Source: Paenibacillaceae bacterium (GTDB lineage Bacteria; Bacillota; Bacilli; Paenibacillales; Paenibacillaceae). From it: a stretch of DNA of 64,000 nt. Below, one piece after another: positions 1 to 8,888 of the stretch (position 1 is the stretch's first letter; each line of letters starts with the position of its first letter). Where the stretch lies: assembly GCA_900766135.1 (NCBI GenBank), contig CAAFUF010000002.1, positions 1-64,000 of the forward strand, in the 5' to 3' direction. A model generated the notes under the pieces. It saw only the letters and a list, made by a program, of their open reading frames with translations. It ran no database searches and had not been told where the DNA came from. The translations under genes were made by a program, and so were the position numbers.

Positions 1-1639
<1,639 letters not shown>

Positions 1640-1672
1640 AAAATAAAACGCAAATCCGTTTCGTATCCAGTT

Positions 1673-1692
1673 TTCAAGGATTAAACCTTGAA
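1673..1692 (+). other. Small hairpin between 23S rRNA and tRNA-Ser
   Basis: TTCAAGG and CCTTGAA form a perfect 7-bp stem with a 6-base loop and no T-run. It lies where the rRNA precursor is expected to be processed, so it is probably a processing structure rather than a terminator. This role is inferred from position. Confidence 0.4.
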
Positions 1693-1702
1693 TTTATGGC
1701 TT

Positions 1703-1794
1703 GGAGAGATACCCAAGTGGCTATAAGGGGACCCTCTGCTAAGGGGTTAGACTGCGTAAGCGGTGCGAGGGTTCGAATCCCTCTCTCTCCGCCA
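1703..1794 (+). tRNA. tRNA-Ser (GCT)
   Basis: 92-base cloverleaf with a long variable arm typical of class II tRNAs. The acceptor stem GGAGAGA/TCTCTCC closes with G discriminator and an encoded CCA. The anticodon loop CTGCTAA gives GCT. First tRNA after the 23S gene. Confidence 0.95.
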
Positions 1795-1814
1795 TTTGTA
1801 CAAGCTTATATTGT

Positions 1815-1891
1815 GGCGGCGTAGCTCAGCTGGCTAGAGCGTACGGTTCATACCCGTGAGGTCGGGGGTTCGATCCCCTCCGCCGCTACCA
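1815..1891 (+). tRNA. tRNA-Met (CAT)
   Basis: 77-base cloverleaf with anticodon CAT in loop TTCATAC and encoded ACCA end. The acceptor pair 1-72 is G-U, as in the elongator tRNA-Met of B. subtilis, which it resembles closely. Confidence 0.93.
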
Positions 1892-1900
1892 TAATACTTC

Positions 1901-1976
1901 GGAGGCTTAGCTCAGCTGGGAGAGCATCTGCCTTACAAGCAGAGGGTCGGGGGTTCGATCCCCTCAGCCTCCACCA
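1901..1976 (+). tRNA. tRNA-Val (TAC)
   Basis: 76-base cloverleaf; acceptor stem GGAGGCT/AGCCTCC, anticodon loop CTTACAA (TAC) and encoded CCA. Confidence 0.95.
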
Positions 1977-2010
1977 TCATCGACACCTTGCAAATAAATA
2001 TTTACACCGT

Positions 2011-2086
<76 letters not shown>

Positions 2087-2099
2087 TTTTTACCCATGC

Positions 2100-2176
2100 G
2101 GAGCCGTGGTGTAGAGGCCTAACATGCCTGCCTGTCACGCAGGAGACCGCGGGTTCGAATCCCGTCGGCTCCGCCA
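2100..2176 (+). tRNA. tRNA-Asp (GTC)
   Basis: 77-base cloverleaf; acceptor stem GGAGCCG/CGGCTCC, anticodon loop CTGTCAC (GTC), G discriminator and encoded CCA. Confidence 0.95.
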
Positions 2177-2259
2177 TTTATTTGAATATTTCCACCGTAA
2201 AGTGGGAAAGTGGCCAACTTCACCGCTTTATTTTTTTGGAAATTTACCGTAAAACCTGC

Positions 2260-2332
<73 letters not shown>

Positions 2333-2382
2333 CTTTTATGCTCCTACATTTTTTAGAGGGAATGGGGCAGCATAATTCATAT

Positions 2383-2468
2383 GGAGGCTTAGCGAAGTGG
2401 CCAAACGCAGCAGACTGTAAATCTGTTCTCTGACGAGTTCGGTGGTTCGAATCCATCAGCCTCCACCA
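2383..2468 (+). tRNA. tRNA-Tyr (GTA)
   Basis: 86-base class II cloverleaf with long variable arm; acceptor stem GGAGGCT/AGCCTCC, anticodon loop CTGTAAA (GTA) and encoded ACCA. Confidence 0.95.
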
Positions 2469-2476
2469 GTTTTTGT

Positions 2477-2549
2477 GAGCCATTAGCTCAGTTGGTAGAG
2501 CACCTGACTTTTAATCAGGGTGTCGAAGGTTCGAGTCCTTCATGGCTCA
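2477..2549 (+). tRNA. tRNA-Lys (TTT)
   Basis: 73-base cloverleaf; acceptor stem GAGCCAT/ATGGCTC and anticodon loop CTTTTAA (TTT). CCA is not encoded. It is the last tRNA before the terminator that ends the rRNA-tRNA transcript. Confidence 0.95.
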
Positions 2550-2555
2550 TGTTCA

Positions 2556-2587
2556 AAGCCGTTGACCTTAGGGTTGACGGCTTTTTT
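2556..2587 (+). terminator. Terminator of the rRNA-tRNA operon
   Basis: A 12-bp stem with two G-U pairs (AAGCCGTTGACC / GGTTGACGGCTT) and a 4-base loop is followed by a T-run. It sits right after tRNA-Lys. Confidence 0.9.
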
Positions 2588-2675
2588 ACGTTGAAGCTGG
2601 ATTTACGTTAACTCCGGCGGGTATGATAAAATGAATTTAATGAACATTAAAATGCATGGGGAGAAAGGCACCGCT

Positions 2676-3776
2676 ATGGATATCAAATGGCTGAAACAGC
2701 AAGTGGAGGGCGTCGTCGGCACGTCGCTTTCGGAGAGCGTCTGGGAGACGCAGGCTTGGAACCACGCCACCGCGGAGTCGGGCGGACGGGAAACCGGTCC
2801 TTTTCGCTTGAACCTCAAATGGGTATGGCTCGTGGAGCGTCAACAAGGAGGCGTACGCGTACTTGAAACGGAAGTCTCGAAAGTTACCGAGGCGGAAGCC
2901 CAGTTGATTCAACTGCTCATATCCGCCGCTCGCGAATCCTCGCCCGTTGGAACAACGTTAAAACGGGATGATGAATCGCGTAGCCTCCAACTGGGGGAGT
3001 GGCTGCAGGAACGCCTGGATTTGGGTGAGCTGAACCAACCATTACCCGAGCATTTGATCTTAAAGGCGAAGCTGAAGGGAAGAATGCTGCCCTTTTTGCT
3101 GGCTTGGGATAGTTCGGGACAAGGGCAGGCGATTTCGTTTTCAAAGCTGAACAAGCTCTTGAAAAGTTACTTCGGCGGCGAAGTGATTTTGCTTCCGCTA
3201 AAAGAGGATTGGCTGATTCTGCTGGGCGAAGAGCTGTTTATGAGCTTGCGGGAGGAGAGCGAAGAGGCGGCGGAAACCGAACGTGACCTGATAGGCGCGC
3301 TATGCCAGGGCTTATACGAGCTTGTGACCAATGAATGGGTTGGGGGATTTCATCTCACGGTAGGGAGCACGTTAATCGTTGAGACGGAGTTGGCCTCTTC
3401 CACGTTGTTCTTGCGTCAGACGTTGGCCCTCGGCCGAGTATTTAATGTAACCGACCCAATCCACTTGCCTTGGGAGCTGAAGCTGGAGAGGCTGGTCTAC
3501 AGCATCCCGGAGGAACAGCGGTACCAATTTCTCCAGGAGTTCGGAGACCGCGCCGGCTTGCTGCAGGACGAGGAGACGTTAACGACGCTGGAGACGTTTT
3601 TTGCGTTGGACTGCAATGTCAGTGAAACCGCCAAACGGCTTTATATTCACCGGAATACGTTATTATACCGGATGGACAAGTTCAAACAGGAGACCGGGCT
3701 GGATGTCAGAACGTTTAACGACGCGGTATTGGTCAAGCTGGAGCTGCTATTGTATAAAGTGACGAAAAGGCCTTGA
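2676..3776 (+). CDS. PucR/CdaR-type transcriptional regulator
   Basis: 366-residue protein whose last ~65 residues form the PucR C-terminal helix-turn-helix domain. The segment 'FFALDCNVSETAKRLYIHRN' and the following 'TLLYRMDKFKQETGLDVR' are the hallmark. The N-terminal ~290 residues show no signal peptide or membrane segment and probably hold a degenerate sensor or GGDEF-like domain. The start at 2676 is chosen because GGGGAGAAAGG lies about 7 bases upstream; an in-frame ATG at 2631 lacks such a site. It stands alone between the tRNA operon and msmX. Family members respond to purines, sugar acids or amino acids; the ligand here cannot be read from sequence. Confidence 0.85.
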   Translation: MDIKWLKQQVEGVVGTSLSESVWETQAWNHATAESGGRETGPFRLNLKWVWLVERQQGGVRVLETEVSKVTEAEAQLIQLLISAARESSPVGTTLKRDDESRSLQLGEWLQERLDLGELNQPLPEHLILKAKLKGRMLPFLLAWDSSGQGQAISFSKLNKLLKSYFGGEVILLPLKEDWLILLGEELFMSLREESEEAAETERDLIGALCQGLYELVTNEWVGGFHLTVGSTLIVETELASSTLFLRQTLALGRVFNVTDPIHLPWELKLERLVYSIPEEQRYQFLQEFGDRAGLLQDEETLTTLETFFALDCNVSETAKRLYIHRNTLLYRMDKFKQETGLDVRTFNDAVLVKLELLLYKVTKRP

Positions 3777-3904
3777 GTTTTTTGTGCAGTTTGTGGATGG
3801 ATGGGTGGACTCCTATCGACTAATATATAAATATAAAATGTATCCGATTTCATAAAGGTCATATAACCCTTAACACCAAATTTATTTAATGGGAGGCCAC
3901 ACAC

Positions 3905-5026
3905 ATGGCAGGCGTACGCTTAGAACACATTTTCAAAAAATATCCGGGTGCTGCAAAAGCAACCGTAGAAGACATCAATCTTGATATTGCGGATAAAGAG
4001 TTCCTCGTGCTGGTTGGTCCGTCTGGTTGCGGTAAATCCACGACCCTTCGGATGATCGCGGGTTTGGAAGAAATTACGGAAGGTAAATTGTACATCGGCG
4101 ACCGCGTCGTGAACGACGTTGCTCCGAAAGACCGCGACATCGCGATGGTATTCCAATCCTACGCGCTGTATCCGCACATGAACGTTTATCAAAACATGGC
4201 GTTCGGTTTGAAACTTCGTAAAGTGAAGAAAGACGAAATCGACCAACGCGTTCGAGAAGCTGCAAAAATCCTCGATATCGAGCATTTGCTGGATCGCAAA
4301 CCTAAAGCTCTTTCCGGTGGTCAACGTCAACGGGTTGCCTTGGGCCGCGCGATTGTCCGCGATCCTCAAGTGTTCCTGATGGACGAACCGCTTTCCAACT
4401 TGGATGCTAAATTGCGCGGTCAAATGCGCGCCGAAATCACGAAACTGGTTAAACGTTTGGAAACGACTTGCATCTACGTAACACATGACCAAATCGAGGC
4501 CATGACGATGGGTGACCGGATCGTGGTTATGCACGACGGTATCATTCAACAAGCAGCTTCTCCTGAAGAGCTGTACAACCAACCAGGCAACATCTTCGTA
4601 GCTGGCTTTATCGGTTCTCCTACGATGAACTTCGTAAACGGTACTCTGGCAGAAGAAGCCGGTACAGTTCGTTTCAAAGCTAACAACATGGACGTTGTTG
4701 TGCCTCAAGGCAAAGCAACCGTTCTGAAAGAAAAAGGCTACATCGGCAAAGAAGTCATCATGGGTATTCGTCCTGAGGACATCCATGAAGAGCCAGTATT
4801 CCTGGAAGCTTCGCCGCAAACTGCGTTCACCGCTAACGTGTACCTGACGGAGAACCTGGGTCACGAAATGCAATTGTACTTGAACGGTGCTGGCGGCGAC
4901 GGCCTGATCGCTCGCGTAGACGGCCGCTCCAATACGCGTGAAGGCGACAATGTTAAACTGGCGATCGATATGAACAAAATTCATATCTTCGACAAAGAAA
5001 CAGAACGCAACGTATTCTTCAGCTAA
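3905..5026 (+). CDS. msmX: MsmX/UgpC-type sugar ABC transporter ATP-binding protein
   Basis: 373-residue ABC ATPase of the MalK/MsmX group. Visible are Walker A GPSGCGKST (~res 38-46), Q-loop, signature LSGGQRQRVALGRAI (~136-150), Walker B VFLMDEPLSNLDA, switch His in THDQ, and a C-terminal TOBE/MRP regulatory domain from ~240. RBS GGGAGG precedes the ATG. No permease or binding-protein gene adjoins it, which fits MsmX, known in B. subtilis as the shared ATPase of several carbohydrate importers. Two importers lacking an ATPase occur downstream (29-32 kb and 58-62 kb) and are likely clients. Codons are strongly biased to GGT, CGT, GCT and AAA compared with the GC-rich neighbours, suggesting high expression. 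Confidence 0.95.
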   Translation: MAGVRLEHIFKKYPGAAKATVEDINLDIADKEFLVLVGPSGCGKSTTLRMIAGLEEITEGKLYIGDRVVNDVAPKDRDIAMVFQSYALYPHMNVYQNMAFGLKLRKVKKDEIDQRVREAAKILDIEHLLDRKPKALSGGQRQRVALGRAIVRDPQVFLMDEPLSNLDAKLRGQMRAEITKLVKRLETTCIYVTHDQIEAMTMGDRIVVMHDGIIQQAASPEELYNQPGNIFVAGFIGSPTMNFVNGTLAEEAGTVRFKANNMDVVVPQGKATVLKEKGYIGKEVIMGIRPEDIHEEPVFLEASPQTAFTANVYLTENLGHEMQLYLNGAGGDGLIARVDGRSNTREGDNVKLAIDMNKIHIFDKETERNVFFS

Positions 5027-5043
5027 ACCGTTACGCGATGAAG

Positions 5044-5069
5044 AAACCGCCCTTCGGGGCGGTTTTTTT
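5044..5069 (+). terminator. Terminator after msmX
   Basis: AAACCGCCC-TTCG-GGGCGGTTT stem with a stable UUCG-type loop and seven Ts, 18 bases after the msmX stop. Confidence 0.93.
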
Positions 5070-5129
5070 GTTAAACGGAAGAAATGGCAGCTTCGGGGCC
5101 GGAACCTGGGCTGCTTCTGGGGGCAATGA

Positions 5130-5158
5130 TTGATTTACGGGACAATTTCCTTTACGAT
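5130..5158 (+). promoter_or_regulatory. Candidate sigma-A promoter for hprK operon
   Basis: TTGATT and TACGAT separated by 17 bases, lying between the msmX terminator and hprK. Each hexamer matches consensus at four of six positions. No other well-spaced pair was seen in this gap. Confidence 0.4.
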
Positions 5159-5283
5159 GAATACATTGAGTGATCCTGTAACAAGATGAATGAATGCCGT
5201 TTAGGCAGCTTATATTGGAGCCGGAGCAAGCTTTGAGACGGGCAACCTCGTCTGGGATACCGGCAGGGGAAAGGAAGAGCACC

Positions 5284-6225
5284 ATGGCTAAAAAAGTGAA
5301 AGTATCCGAATTGGTCAACCAGTTCGGGCTCGAGGTGGTTTCCGGCGAGCAGGGCTTAAAGCGTCCGATTACGGTCGACGATCTATATCGTCCGGGCCTG
5401 GAGATGGCCGGTTATTTTGAATACCATCCGCCGGAGCGCGTTCAGATTCTGGGTAAAACGGAACTCGCTTTCTTCGAGATGCTTCCGGAGAAGGAGCGCA
5501 GAGACCGAATGGAACGGCTCTGCAGCAGCGAAGAGACGCCGTGCATTATCGTCACCCGGTCTTGGGATGTCCCGGAAGAATTAATCGAAATTAGTTCCGA
5601 GAAGCAGATCCCGGTACTTCGCAGCAGCATGGCGACTACCATCCTGTCCAGCCGGATCACGAGTTTCCTGGAACGGAAGCTGGCGCCTACGGCGACCATT
5701 CACGGGGTTCTCGTCGACGTTTACGGCGTAGGGATGCTGATTACCGGCAGCAGCGGGATCGGAAAAAGCGAAACTGCACTCGAACTGGTAAAGCGCGGTC
5801 ATCGTTTAATTGCGGACGATGCCGTGGAAATCCGGCAAACGTCGGATAACCAACTGCATGGTTCGGCACCCGAACTGATTCGTCACCTGCTGGAAATCCG
5901 CGGCGTCGGGATCATTAACGTCATGACGTTGTTTGGCGCCGGGGCCATCCGCAACAACAAACGGATTACGCTGGTGGTGAAGCTGGAAGCCTGGCAACAG
6001 GAGAAGCAGTATGACCGACTGGGGCTGGATGAAGAAACAACGCGAATCATCGATACCGATGTGCCGCTGGCAACGATTCCGGTACGCCCCGGACGGAACT
6101 TGGCCGTAATCATCGAGGTGGCCGCGATGAACTTCCGTTTGAAGCGAATGGGATATAACGCCGCGCTGCAGTTTACGACCAAACTGACCGAGACGATTGC
6201 GGAAGATATCGACGATTTGGATTAG
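5284..6225 (+). CDS. hprK: HPr kinase/phosphorylase
   Basis: 313 residues, the usual length. It phosphorylates Ser46 of HPr/Crh with ATP or PPi and reverses this with phosphate, controlling CcpA-dependent catabolite repression. Walker A GSSGIGKS is at ~155-162, His140 lies just before the catalytic domain, the acidic pair is in 'LIADDAVEIR' (~175-183), and the family signature is 'EIRGVGIINVMTLFGAGAIR'. The start at 5284 has GGGGAAAGGAAG upstream; an in-frame ATG at 5194 is not supported. First gene of hprK-lgt-ppaX-yvoF, in the same order as B. subtilis. Its likely substrate is the HPr-family protein at 43547. Confidence 0.97.
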   Translation: MAKKVKVSELVNQFGLEVVSGEQGLKRPITVDDLYRPGLEMAGYFEYHPPERVQILGKTELAFFEMLPEKERRDRMERLCSSEETPCIIVTRSWDVPEELIEISSEKQIPVLRSSMATTILSSRITSFLERKLAPTATIHGVLVDVYGVGMLITGSSGIGKSETALELVKRGHRLIADDAVEIRQTSDNQLHGSAPELIRHLLEIRGVGIINVMTLFGAGAIRNNKRITLVVKLEAWQQEKQYDRLGLDEETTRIIDTDVPLATIPVRPGRNLAVIIEVAAMNFRLKRMGYNAALQFTTKLTETIAEDIDDLD

Positions 6226-6236
6226 GAGCGTGAACG

Positions 6237-7277
6237 ATGGGCACTTTGTTATTGGACCCGATCGCATTTTCCATCGGGGGCTTGAAAGTACACTGGTATG
6301 GCCTGATTCTGGGGAGCGCTGCTTTAATCGGCCTTCTGTTAGCCGTATGGGAAGGGAAGCGGTTCCGCATCCCTCAGGAATTTTTTATGGACTTGCTGTT
6401 GCTGGGAGTGCCATCGGCGATAATCGCCGCGCGGATTTATTACGTCGCGTTTATGTGGGACGATTACAAGAATAACTTCTGGGATGTCTTTAAAATCTGG
6501 AATGGCGGGATCGCCATCTACGGGGCGCTGATCGGCGCGATCATTTGCGCGGTGATCTTTGTTCGGCGCCGGGGTTATAACTTCTGGCGGATCGCCGATA
6601 TCTGCGCACCTTCGCTGATTATCGGGCAAATGATTGGACGCTGGGGGAACTTCGTCAATCAGGAAGCTTACGGCGGGCCGACGACGGAAGAATTCTTACG
6701 AAATAACCTGCACCTGCCTTCGTTTATCGTCAATCAAATGAACGTGCAGGGGACGTTCCATCACCCGACGTTTTTGTATGAATCGCTGTGGAACTTGGCG
6801 GGGCTGATCCTGCTTCTGATCTTGCGCAGACAGAAATTTCTGCGGTCTGGAGAATTGTTCGCATCGTATTTCATCTGGTATTCGATCGGACGGTTCTTCA
6901 TCGAAGCGCTGCGGACCGACAGCTTGGCATTCCAAGGGGCTGCCTGGCTTGCGTCGTTCGTGAACGGGTTATGGTCGCCGATGACCTGGTTCGGCTTTGA
7001 ACAAGGGTATCTGGCGCCGTCTTACGGCAACGTCCGTATTTCTCAGCTGCTGGCCATTGGTATTGTGATTGCGGCAATTATCTTCATTATTGTGCGCCGC
7101 CGCACGGTACGCGACCTTCCGTTCTATAGCGATCCCATTACATCTACAAAAGTCGCGGCTGCGGAAGCCTTGCCGGGGACAGCCGGAGCGGCCGAAGCGG
7201 GGAAGGCAGAACCGGTTAAGCCGACAGAGACGACCATGGAGGAGCTGCCGGGAGTTCCGGAAGAGAAAAAGGAGTAG
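6237..7277 (+). CDS. lgt: Prolipoprotein diacylglyceryl transferase
   Basis: Integral membrane enzyme that transfers diacylglyceryl from phosphatidylglycerol to the lipobox Cys of prolipoproteins. The Lgt signature 'GRWGNFVNQEAYGGP' is present with about seven hydrophobic segments. At 346 residues it is longer than the usual ~270-280. The extra ~55 residues after the last membrane segment are hydrophilic and rich in Ala, Glu, Pro and Lys, and look disordered. It starts 11 bases after hprK with GGAGCG as RBS. It would act on lipoproteins encoded nearby (29213, 47935, 60728). Confidence 0.96.
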   Translation: MGTLLLDPIAFSIGGLKVHWYGLILGSAALIGLLLAVWEGKRFRIPQEFFMDLLLLGVPSAIIAARIYYVAFMWDDYKNNFWDVFKIWNGGIAIYGALIGAIICAVIFVRRRGYNFWRIADICAPSLIIGQMIGRWGNFVNQEAYGGPTTEEFLRNNLHLPSFIVNQMNVQGTFHHPTFLYESLWNLAGLILLLILRRQKFLRSGELFASYFIWYSIGRFFIEALRTDSLAFQGAAWLASFVNGLWSPMTWFGFEQGYLAPSYGNVRISQLLAIGIVIAAIIFIIVRRRTVRDLPFYSDPITSTKVAAAEALPGTAGAAEAGKAEPVKPTETTMEELPGVPEEKKE

Positions 7278-7284
7278 CAACCGC

Positions 7285-7938
7285 ATGATAGACACCGTGT
7301 TATTTGATCTGGATGGAACGATCATCAATACGAATGAACTGATTATTACGACATTTATGCATGTCATCGAGAAGAACGGTTTGAAGCCGCATACCCGGGA
7401 AGAAATCATCCCGCATATGGGCATGACGCTGGAGCATCAGCTGCAAATTTTCTCGGGGCGAGAGGATGTGGCGGAGCTGGTGGCGGATTACCGGAAATAT
7501 AACCGGGAACGCCATGATGAGCTGATCCGCGATTTTCCGCATGTGAAAGAAGTGATCTCTAGTCTGTACGAGCAGGGGATCACGATGGGGATCGTCACGA
7601 CGAAGATCAAGGAGACGACGTTGCTCGCCTTGAACATGTTCGGGTTGAAACCGTATATGAAGTCGATCGTGACGGTGGAGGACGTGAAGCATCCCAAACC
7701 GCATCCCGAGCCGATTCTGACGGCGATGCGCGAGCTGAACGCCGATCCGGCGCGAACGCTGATGGTTGGCGACAGCGCGGCCGATCTGCAATGCGCGAAG
7801 GCCGCGGGCGTACATGCTGCCGGCGTGGCCTGGTCGTTAAAAGGCGAGTCGATGCTGCGCAAGTATGATCCTGACTATATCCTCCAGGATATGACCGATC
7901 TCTACGGAATCCTAGGCTTGGAGCCGGTGAGACCGTGA
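7285..7938 (+). CDS. ppaX: Pyrophosphatase PpaX (HAD superfamily)
   Basis: 217 residues, matching PpaX length. HAD motif I is 'FDLDGTIINT' at the N-terminus, motif II Thr is in 'GIVTTK', motif III Lys in 'VKHPKPHPEP', and motif IV is 'MVGDSAADLQCA'. PpaX hydrolyses the pyrophosphate released when HprK dephosphorylates HPr-Ser-P, so its place behind hprK is functional. RBS AAAGGAG lies 8 bases before the ATG and overlaps the lgt stop. The stop overlaps the next start by four bases. Confidence 0.94.
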   Translation: MIDTVLFDLDGTIINTNELIITTFMHVIEKNGLKPHTREEIIPHMGMTLEHQLQIFSGREDVAELVADYRKYNRERHDELIRDFPHVKEVISSLYEQGITMGIVTTKIKETTLLALNMFGLKPYMKSIVTVEDVKHPKPHPEPILTAMRELNADPARTLMVGDSAADLQCAKAAGVHAAGVAWSLKGESMLRKYDPDYILQDMTDLYGILGLEPVRP

Positions 7939-8426
7939 GACGAGTCAAGCGTTATCCGGTCGAAGGGCCCAACGCACTCTGGCAGCTGTACCGGACGGTC
8001 AGCCCCTGGAAGGGCGTCCGCAATTTTATTTTCATCCAGATCGCCCGGTACTGCCCGATTCTTGCCGTCAAGAACGCGATTTATCGGCGGGTGCTTGGCA
8101 TGAAGGTGGGGGAGCACACCGCGTTTGGGCTGATGGTGATGGTGGATGTGTTTTTTCCGGAGCTGATTATAATTGGCCGGAATTCGGTGATCGGGTACAA
8201 CACGACGATCCTCGCTCACGAATATCTGATCAAGGAATACCGGCTGGGCGAAGTGCGGATCGGCGACGAGGTGATGATCGGGGCGAACAGCACGATTCTC
8301 CCCGGCGTCACGATTGGAAACGGAGCGGTCGTTGCTGCCGGGTCCGTGGTACATAAGGATGTGGCTCCCGGAACCTTTGTCGGCGGCAATCCGCTGCGGG
8401 TGTTGGAGCGGAAGAATCCTAGCTGA
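7935..8426 (+). CDS. yvoF: Hexapeptide-repeat acyltransferase (YvoF-like)
   Basis: 163 residues with a left-handed beta-helix built of hexapeptide repeats such as 'VRIGDEVMIGANSTILPGVT' and 'IGNGAVVAAGSVVHKDV'. This places it among serine/maltose O-acetyltransferase-like enzymes. The acceptor is unknown. The GTG start overlaps the ppaX stop (GTGA), so the genes are translationally coupled. The position matches yvoF of B. subtilis, which has no firmly assigned substrate. Confidence 0.85.
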   Translation: MRRVKRYPVEGPNALWQLYRTVSPWKGVRNFIFIQIARYCPILAVKNAIYRRVLGMKVGEHTAFGLMVMVDVFFPELIIIGRNSVIGYNTTILAHEYLIKEYRLGEVRIGDEVMIGANSTILPGVTIGNGAVVAAGSVVHKDVAPGTFVGGNPLRVLERKNPS

Positions 8427-8444
8427 AGCAAGCGTGTCTCATGT

Positions 8445-8587
8445 CATAAGGAGCTCGAAGTGGCGGTGCTGCCCAGCAGCTTTGTTTCATGGATCGGTAA
8501 TCCGCTGTCTCTAAGCACACACAGTGCGAATGCGCTAACGCTGATCAGGAACGCTATGGTGGCGAGTTCGGCGCTGTAGAAATTCTA
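8445..8587 (-). pseudogene. Possible remnant of a membrane-protein gene
   Basis: On the minus strand an open segment of ~45 codons without a start reads 'AELATIAFLISVSAFALCVL' then 'RDSGLPIHETKLL' and ends at TGA. One hydrophobic helix is visible and a stop lies just upstream. It overlaps the first repeat of the palindromic array, so coincidence is possible. No family is recognised. Confidence 0.2.
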
Positions 8588-8720
8588 ACGACGTTGAGCA
8601 ACGCTATTTGGAGGAAAACCCCTGATTTCGGCGGCAGAAGGAGACAATAAGCATTGTGATCCGCGTTAGAGTCTTAAAAGGTTGATTTTGGCAAATATAA
8701 GCTTTGTGGTAAGCGTTAGA
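8535..8720. repeat. Four-copy inverted repeat array, CTAACGC family (locus 1)
   Basis: Two forward copies start with CTAACG at 8535 and 8585. Two reversed copies end with CGTTAG at 8669 and 8719. Spacing is 50, about 59, then 50 bases. Copies run CTAACG(C)...GC(T)TAT/CTATTTG over ~26 bases; the ~24-base stretches between are not alike. The array occupies the gap between convergent yvoF and the DUF4179 gene. The same family with the same spacing recurs at 44839 and 55736. Apart from this array, the possible gene remnant and the terminator, nothing is seen in 8427-8888. Confidence 0.8.
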
Positions 8721-8841
8721 GGCTAAGCTGTAAACGGCCGTTCCTCGGGGGGAAAGAAGTCCGCAGGCATGAGGAGCGGCGACGACGCAGCGGAGAAAAT
8801 CCGAAGTCTACGCGGCAGCACGGACCACAGCGTAAAGAAAG

Positions 8842-8883
8842 GCGGTCTCGAACCCGGCAACTCGCCGGTCGGGACCGCTTTTT
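8842..8883. terminator. Terminator between yvoF and DUF4179 gene
   Basis: GCGGTC/GACCGC outer stem with inner CCGGC/GCCGG stem, followed by TTTTT on the plus strand. On the minus strand the flank reads CTTTCTTT, so it may serve both convergent transcripts. Confidence 0.75.
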
Positions 8884-8888
8884 GCGTA

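Noticed and set aside
8535..8720. CRISPR array
   Set aside because: There are only four repeats, two of them reversed, repeats are degenerate and no cas genes are nearby.
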